From NCBI GenBank assembly GCA_900473415.1, contig UCLR01000024.1:1-46244 (forward strand): a stretch of 46,244 bases of DNA, given 5' to 3'. This document shows, in pieces, positions 41,104 through 46,244 of this stretch; within the stretch, counting starts at the first letter, position 1, and each line of letters starts with the position of its first letter. A program made the position numbers and the translations under genes. Under the pieces are notes generated by a model. That model was not told the DNA's origin and did no database searches. It was given only the letters and a program-made list of their open reading frames with translations. The stretch comes from Hyphomicrobiales bacterium. Its GTDB lineage: Bacteria; Pseudomonadota; Alphaproteobacteria; Rhizobiales; Beijerinckiaceae.

Positions 41104-43351
41104 GCGCTTCACGGCACCGCCGCCGGCCGGCATCCCGGCCCTGCAGATCGCCGGGCTCAATGTCTTCTACGGCCGCTCCCATGCCCTGCAGGGCGTCGAT
41201 CTTTCGCTCCAGAGCGGCGTGCTCTCCGTCGTCGGTCGCAACGGCATGGGCAAGACCACCATGTGCAAGGCGATCATGGGGCTGGTGCCGATCGCCTCGG
41301 GCTCGATCCGCCTCTTCGGTGAGGAGATTGCCGGGCATGCGCCCGCCGAGATCGCCCGCCTCGGCGTCGGTTATGTGCCGCAGGGCCGCAGGCTCTGGCG
41401 CTCGCTGACGGTGGACGAGCATCTGCGGCTGGTCCAGCGCGGCAAGCGCGGAGCCTGGACGCCGGAGCGCATCTACGAGGCTTTCCCGCGGTTGGCCGAG
41501 CGGCGCAACAACGGCGGCGCGCAGCTCTCCGGCGGAGAGCAGCAGATGCTCGCAATCAGCCGCGCGCTGCTGCTCAATCCGCGCCTGCTCATCATGGATG
41601 AGCCGACCGAGGGCCTTGCCCCCGTCATCGTCGCCCATGTCGAGGAGATGCTGGTTCGTCTTGCCGAGCAGGGCGACGTCGCGATCCTCGTCATCGAGCA
41701 GAACATCGGCGTCGCGACCCAGATGTCCGACCCCGTCGCCATCATGGTCAACGGCCGGATCAACCGCGTCATCGCATCAGTGACGCTGGCCGGCGACCGC
41801 GACCTGCAGCAGCGCCTGCTCGGCGTCGGCCGCCACGGCCATGACGAGACCGACGCCGCCGGCGCCAACGGCGCGCCCATCGCCGGCACACCGGCCTCGG
41901 CCGATGCACCGCGCCTACAGGCGGCCGGGCCGACGCGCGTCTATATCTCCAACCCGGTGACGCCGACGCGCTGGTCGCAGCCCGTGCCGGCGGCGCGCAT
42001 CGAGGCGCAGGCCCGCACGATGTCGCGACCGACGCTTGCCACGCTCGACGGCCGGCCGGTCGGCGAAGTCCGCCCGCTCGCGGCCACCGGGCGGGGCGGC
42101 GAGCCCTATGTCGTCGTCGCCGGCACGCTCGACACCAAGGGCGAGGAGCTGCGCTTCATTCGCGACCTGATCCGCACGGAGGGGCTGCGCACGCGGCTGG
42201 TGGACCTCTCGACCTCGGGCCGCAGCGCCGGCGGGGACGTGACGCCGCAGGAGATCGCGCTCGCCCATCCCCGCGGCTCGGCGGGTATCTCCTCCGGCGA
42301 CCGCGGTACGGCGGTCGCGGCGATGACCGAGGCGTTCAAGGCTTGGCTGCCGCGGCAGGAGGGCGTGCTCGGCGTCATCTCCGCTGGCGGCTCGGGCGCG
42401 ACCGCGATGGTGACGCCGGCGATGCAGGCGCTGCCCATTGGCCTGCCAAAGCTGATGATCTCGACCATGGCTTCGGGCGATGTCCGCGCCTATGTCGGCG
42501 CGGCCGACATCGCCATGCTCAACGCCGTCACTGACGTGCAGGGCATCAACCAGATCTCACGGATGGTGCTCGGCAATGGCGCGCGCGCTATGGCCGCGAT
42601 GGCGAAGGCCTGGCTAGCCGATCTCAGGCGCGAAACCCCGCGCCGACGGGAGCAGGCCGAGAAGCCGCTGGTCGGCCTGACCATGTTCGGCGTCACCACC
42701 CCTTGCGTGCAGCAGGTGGCGAAGCTGCTCGAGGCAGAATGGGAGCCACTCGTCTTCCACGCCACCGGCACAGGCGGGCGCTCGATGGAGAAGCTCGTCG
42801 ATTCCGGTCTCGTCGGCGCCGTCATCGACGTCTCGACCACCGAGATCTGCGACATGATGATGGGCGGCATCCTGCCCGCCACCGAGGACCGCTTCGGCGC
42901 GATCATCCGCACGCGCATCCCTTATGTCGGCTCGGTCGGCGCGCTCGACATGGTGAACTTCGCTGCGCCCGAGACCGTGCCGGAGCGCTATCGCGGCAGG
43001 AAAACCTATCCGCACAATCCGCAGATCACACTGATGCGGACGACGGCCGAAGAGAACGCTCGCATGGGCCGCTGGATTGGCGAGCGGCTGAACCAGATGG
43101 ACGGGCCCGTGCGCTTCCTCATCCCGGAGCTCGGCGTCTCCGCGCTGGATGCGCAGGGCCAACCCTTCCACGATCCTGCGGCCGACGCGGCGCTGTTCCA
43201 GGCGCTGGAGCAGACCGTGCGAGCCACCACCAGCCGGCAGCTGATCCGCCTGCCGCTCCACATCAACGATCCGGCCTTCGCCGCCGCCCTCGTGCAGCAT
43301 TTCCGCGCGCTGCATGCCGGGCGGCGTCCTGGGCGGTCGGCGAGCGCGTGA
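41096..43351 (+). CDS. LivF ATPase fused to a Tm-1-like (UPF0261) domain
   Basis: The 751-residue chain joins two proteins. Residues 1-245 are a complete LivF-type ATPase: Walker [10 protein letters not shown] (47-55), [14 protein letters not shown], signature LSGGEQQML, Walker [14 protein letters not shown], switch region [10 protein letters not shown] linker rich in Ala, Gly and Pro covers about 245-335. Residues 336-745 are a Tm-1-like/UPF0261 domain, with [75 protein letters not shown] and [14 protein letters not shown]. The frame runs through the linker without a break or internal ribosome site of note. The Tm-1 domain is an ATP-binding enzyme-like fold whose bacterial function is unknown. 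Confidence 0.9.
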   Translation: MAERFTAPPPAGIPALQIAGLNVFYGRSHALQGVDLSLQSGVLSVVGRNGMGKTTMCKAIMGLVPIASGSIRLFGEEIAGHAPAEIARLGVGYVPQGRRLWRSLTVDEHLRLVQRGKRGAWTPERIYEAFPRLAERRNNGGAQLSGGEQQMLAISRALLLNPRLLIMDEPTEGLAPVIVAHVEEMLVRLAEQGDVAILVIEQNIGVATQMSDPVAIMVNGRINRVIASVTLAGDRDLQQRLLGVGRHGHDETDAAGANGAPIAGTPASADAPRLQAAGPTRVYISNPVTPTRWSQPVPAARIEAQARTMSRPTLATLDGRPVGEVRPLAATGRGGEPYVVVAGTLDTKGEELRFIRDLIRTEGLRTRLVDLSTSGRSAGGDVTPQEIALAHPRGSAGISSGDRGTAVAAMTEAFKAWLPRQEGVLGVISAGGSGATAMVTPAMQALPIGLPKLMISTMASGDVRAYVGAADIAMLNAVTDVQGINQISRMVLGNGARAMAAMAKAWLADLRRETPRRREQAEKPLVGLTMFGVTTPCVQQVAKLLEAEWEPLVFHATGTGGRSMEKLVDSGLVGAVIDVSTTEICDMMMGGILPATEDRFGAIIRTRIPYVGSVGALDMVNFAAPETVPERYRGRKTYPHNPQITLMRTTAEENARMGRWIGERLNQMDGPVRFLIPELGVSALDAQGQPFHDPAADAALFQALEQTVRATTSRQLIRLPLHINDPAFAAALVQHFRALHAGRRPGRSASA

Positions 43352-43358
43352 GGCGGCG

Positions 43359-44234
43359 ATGACGGGTTACGATAAGAAGACCCTGCTGAAGCGCTTCCGG
43401 GCGATGATCGCGAAAGGCGAGCCGATCGTCGGTGGCGGCGCGGGCACGGGGCTATCGGCCAAATGCGAGGAGGCCGGCGGCATCGACCTCATCGTCATCT
43501 ACAATTCCGGCCGCTACCGCATGGCCGGACGCGGCTCGCTCTCAGGGCTGATGCCCTATGGCGATGCCAACGCCATCGTCCTGGAAATGGCGGCCGAGGT
43601 GCTGCCGGTGGTGAAGCGGACGCCGGTGATCGCAGGCGTCTGCGGCACCGATCCCTTCCGCCGCATGGATGTCTTTCTCAACGAGGTGAAGCGCATCGGC
43701 TTTGCCGGTGTCCAGAATTTCCCGACGGTTGGGCTGATCGACGGCGTCTTTCGCAAGAATCTCGAAGAGACCGGCATGGGCTATGGCCTCGAGGTCGAGA
43801 TGATCGGGCTCGCCAACGCCAAGGGGTTGCTGACGACGCCTTACGTCTTCTGCGAGGACGACGCCCGCGCCATGGCTGCGGCCGGCGCCGACATCATCGT
43901 CTGCCATCTCGGGCTGACGACGGGCGGCAGCATCGGCGCCGAGACGGCGCTGAAGCTCGCGGATTGCCCGGCGCTGGTCGATGCCTGGGCCGCAGCGGCG
44001 CTCAAGGTGAAGAAGGACGCGATCATCCTCGTCCATGGCGGGCCGGTCGCCGAGCCGGCCGATGCAGACTTCATCATGAAGAACACCAGGCACTGCCACG
44101 GCTTCTACGGCGCCTCCTCGATGGAGCGCCTGCCGGTCGAGGTCGCGATCCGCGACCAGACCCGTGCCTTCAAACGGATTGGCACCACGCCACAGACGAC
44201 AAAGCCGGCGCGCAAGGCCGGCAAGACGAAATGA
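43359..44234 (+). CDS. Phosphoenolpyruvate hydrolase family TIM-barrel protein
   Basis: The 291-residue product has the PEP-hydrolase-like TIM barrel (PF09370 type, recalled): [122 protein letters not shown] and [14 protein letters not shown]. The fold occurs as the C-terminal half of plant Tm-1. Its bacterial substrate is unknown, though the family name suggests a carboxylate or phosphoenolpyruvate-like ligand. ATG 43359, with GAGG upstream, lies seven bases after the ATPase-Tm-1 fusion, which makes the pair a natural complex. Confidence 0.87.
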   Translation: MTGYDKKTLLKRFRAMIAKGEPIVGGGAGTGLSAKCEEAGGIDLIVIYNSGRYRMAGRGSLSGLMPYGDANAIVLEMAAEVLPVVKRTPVIAGVCGTDPFRRMDVFLNEVKRIGFAGVQNFPTVGLIDGVFRKNLEETGMGYGLEVEMIGLANAKGLLTTPYVFCEDDARAMAAAGADIIVCHLGLTTGGSIGAETALKLADCPALVDAWAAAALKVKKDAIILVHGGPVAEPADADFIMKNTRHCHGFYGASSMERLPVEVAIRDQTRAFKRIGTTPQTTKPARKAGKTK

Positions 44235-44262
44235 CCCGGGCTCGGGGCGGGAGGATGAGGAC

Positions 44263-46244
44263 ATGACGGGACAGCTGATCGGATCGTTGATCCTCTGGCT
44301 GATCGTGGCGGTGATCGTCATCGCCATCATCGTCTATCTGGTGAACTGGCTGTATCGCCGTTCCTCGAAGGAGGTCTCCTTCGTCCGCACTGGCCTCTTC
44401 GGCGAAAAGGTGGTGATCAATGGCGGCGCCTTCGTCCTGCCGATCATCCATGACGTGACGCCGGTCAACATGAACGTGCTGCAGCTCGCAGTGACGCGGG
44501 CGAGCAACGATGCGCTGATCACCCGGGACCGGATGCGCGTCGACATCGACGCCGAGTTCTATGTCCGGGTGAGGCCGCAGCGGGAGGCCGTCTCCGTCGC
44601 TGCCGCGACGCTCGGCCGTCGCACGCTCCAGCCGGACCAGCTCAATGCGCTCCTCTCCGGCAAGTTCATCTCGGCGCTGCGCACCGTCGCCTCAGAGATG
44701 ACAATGGAGGAGATGCACGAGCAGCGCGGAACTTACGTCCAGCGTGTCAAGGATGCCGCCGCCGAGGCGCTCGACCAGAATGGCCTCGTGCTGGAATCGG
44801 TGGCGCTCACCGATCTCGACCAGACCGACCTGCAATTCTTCAACCCGTCCAACCGCTTCGACGCCGAAGGTCTGACGCGGATCATCGAGGAGATCGAGGA
44901 CAAGCGGAAGCTGCGCAACGACATCGAGCAGGACTCGATGATCCGTATCCGCACCCGCAACCTCGAAGCCGAACGCCAAGCGCTCGACATCGAGCGCGAG
45001 AGCGAGGCGGCGCGACTGGAGCAGCAGCGCGAGATCGAGATCAAGCGCGCGGTGCAGCGCGCGGAAGTGGCCCGCGAACGTGCGGTGCGCGACACCGAGG
45101 CCGAGCAGGCTCAGATCACCTCGCGTGAGGAGATCGAGAAGTCCCGCATCGCCAATGAGCGGGCGATCAGCGAGGCGCGGATCGCCTCGGAGAAGGACAT
45201 TCGCCAGCAGGAGATCGACCGCACGCGAGCCGTCGAGGAGGCCGAGATCGCCGCCCGCGAACAGGTCGAGAAGGCCCGCATCGCCAACGAGCAGGCGATC
45301 AACGCTGCCCGCATCGCCTCCGAGCGCGAGATCCGCCAGAAGGAGATCGAGCGCGCCAAGGTGATCGAGGCGGCCGAGATAGCCGCTCGCGAGTCGACCG
45401 AGAAGGCCCGCATCCTGCAGGAGGCTGCGGTCAATTCCGAGCGCATCGCCCGCGAGCAGGACGTCCGCAACCGCGAGATCGAGCGCACCCGCACCCTGGA
45501 GCAGGAGGACATCGCGGCCCGCGAGGCCGTCGAGACGGCCCGCATCGCGCAGGAGGAGCGTGTGCGCGCCCTGCAGATCGCCCGCAACAAGGCGCTCGAC
45601 GAGGCCGAGATTTCGGCGCGCGAGGTGGTGGAAAAGGCCCGCATCGCCCAGGAGGACGTGATCACGGCCGAGCGGATCGGGCTGGAACAGCGCAAGAGCC
45701 TCCGCGAGATCGAGCGCAGCGAGACCGTCGAGGCCGCCGAAATCTCCGCCCGCGAGAGCGTCGACAAGACGCGGATCCGGCAGGAGAAGACGATTTCCAG
45801 CGAGCGAATCCGGCGCGACGAGGAGGTCCGCAATCTCGAGATCGCCCGGACCAAGGCGATCGACACCGCCGAGATATCGGCCCGCGAGGCGGTCGAGGCC
45901 GCCCGTATCGCGCAGGAGAAGGTGGTCGCGGCCGAGCGCATCGCCGCCGAACTCGCCACGCGCGAGCTGGAGATCAAGCGCAATGCCGATCTCGACGCCG
46001 CCGAGCTCAGGCGTCGCGACGCCGTCGAGCGCCAGCGCATCGAGACCGAGCTTGGCATCGACCAGGAGAAGATCGACGCGAGCAAGACCCGCGAGATGCT
46101 TCAGATCGCCCAAAAGAAGGCGATCGAGGTTGCGGAGGAGGAGCGCGCCATCGAAGTCGCCGCCAAAAAGGTCGAGCGCACGGATGCCGACCGGACGCTG
46201 CGGCAGGCCGAGATCACCGCCCGCCAGCTCGTCGAGACGGTCGA
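44263..46244 (+). CDS. Long flotillin-like (SPFH) protein, 3' end outside window
   Basis: The open frame from ATG 44263 runs past the window end (660 codons seen). Residues 5-28 form an N-terminal membrane segment (ILWLIVAVIVIAIIVYLV). Residues about 30-200 are the SPFH domain: FVRTGLFGEKVVINGGAFVLPI, VNMNVLQLAVTRASNDALITRDRMRVDIDAEFYVRV and GTYVQRVKDAAAEALDQNGL. From about 225 onward the chain is charged, alanine-rich coiled coil in 44-residue repeats. Such proteins form membrane rafts or scaffold cages in the inner membrane. It starts 28 bases after the TIM-barrel gene; a link with the transport operon is possible but not shown. GGGAGG lies ten bases before the start. Confidence 0.88.
   Translation, partial: MTGQLIGSLILWLIVAVIVIAIIVYLVNWLYRRSSKEVSFVRTGLFGEKVVINGGAFVLPIIHDVTPVNMNVLQLAVTRASNDALITRDRMRVDIDAEFYVRVRPQREAVSVAAATLGRRTLQPDQLNALLSGKFISALRTVASEMTMEEMHEQRGTYVQRVKDAAAEALDQNGLVLESVALTDLDQTDLQFFNPSNRFDAEGLTRIIEEIEDKRKLRNDIEQDSMIRIRTRNLEAERQALDIERESEAARLEQQREIEIKRAVQRAEVARERAVRDTEAEQAQITSREEIEKSRIANERAISEARIASEKDIRQQEIDRTRAVEEAEIAAREQVEKARIANEQAINAARIASEREIRQKEIERAKVIEAAEIAARESTEKARILQEAAVNSERIAREQDVRNREIERTRTLEQEDIAAREAVETARIAQEERVRALQIARNKALDEAEISAREVVEKARIAQEDVITAERIGLEQRKSLREIERSETVEAAEISARESVDKTRIRQEKTISSERIRRDEEVRNLEIARTKAIDTAEISAREAVEAARIAQEKVVAAERIAAELATRELEIKRNADLDAAELRRRDAVERQRIETELGIDQEKIDASKTREMLQIAQKKAIEVAEEERAIEVAAKKVERTDADRTLRQAEITARQLVETV
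45079..45969 (+). repeat. Seven tandem 44-residue (one 33-residue) coiled-coil repeats
   Basis: Repeats begin near 45079, 45211, 45343, 45475, 45574, 45706 and 45838. Each has EIxR at the front, xEIAARE in the middle, EKARIA next and ERIA or ARIA near the end. Six units are 44 residues (132 bases), while the one at 45475 is 33 (99 bases). Both are multiples of 11, so the repeat is four or three hendecads. Confidence 0.85.

Noticed and set aside
44692..46113. 473-codon minus-strand frame opposite the flotillin gene
   Set aside because: The repeating leucine/aspartate/glycine pattern is only the reverse reading of the hendecad repeats.
44263..46244. Possible CRISPR-like or satellite array because of the regular 132-base spacing
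   Set aside because: The period is carried by the protein sequence in one open frame; the nucleotide copies are diverged and there are no identical repeats with unique spacers.

Overview
The window is high-GC DNA from a chromosome whose gene content fits an alphaproteobacterium of the Hyphomicrobiales (Rhizobiales), with a Bosea-like or Methylobacterium-like feel. This placement rests on GTA-type tail proteins, an RCAP_Rcc01079-type spike base protein, Avi_7169/Avi_7170-type CMD proteins and the style of the ABC operons. It is inferred from protein families, not from a marker gene.

Positions 1-16.6 kb are one end of a lambda/GTA-like siphophage prophage remnant lying against the 3' end of a tRNA-Phe gene. 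Read leftward on the minus strand the order is tail assembly chaperone (GTA gp10-like, with a -1 frameshift signal), tape measure, M-like, DUF1833/L-like, NlpC/P60 (K-like), tail tip J, two small tail proteins, a repeat-containing fibre, a methyltransferase, a tailspike with a signal peptide, a terminator, a spike base and putative spike fibre pair, then muramidase and holins. Two small plus-strand genes sit between minus-strand phage genes as moron-like inserts. The chaperone is joined head to head with an N-terminally truncated tyrosine integrase at about 15.65 kb. Tail tube, head, packaging and lysogeny genes are absent there, so this looks like an internal deletion.

Positions 16.7-25.4 kb hold tRNA-Phe with its promoter, a small helical protein of unknown function, a LacI-family repressor, and a divergent operon for sugar uptake and cleavage (binding protein, two permeases, UgpC-type ATPase, GH31 alpha-glucosidase). 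A perfect 20-bp LacI-type palindrome lies in the shared promoter region.

Positions 25.4-35.3 kb are on the minus strand. They hold an SbmA/YddA-type ABC exporter and a long operon: branched-chain-type binding protein, fused LivH-LivM permease, LivG, LivF, a glyoxalase-like VOC protein, a luciferase-like flavin monooxygenase, a CMD protein without cysteines and a CxxC-xxx-H AhpD-like protein. Together these look like import plus oxidative breakdown of an unidentified small molecule. Palindromic REP-like elements sit in the gaps.

Positions 35.3-46.2 kb are on the plus strand. A divergent control region with two GTTCT/AGAAC palindromes precedes a second Liv-type system: binding protein, AraC regulator, LivH, LivM, LivG, and a LivF ATPase fused to a Tm-1-like (UPF0261) domain. 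Next comes a PEP-hydrolase-family TIM barrel. The last domain and this barrel correspond to the two halves of the plant antiviral protein Tm-1. The window ends inside a very long flotillin-like gene whose coiled coil is built from 44-residue (4 x 11) repeats.
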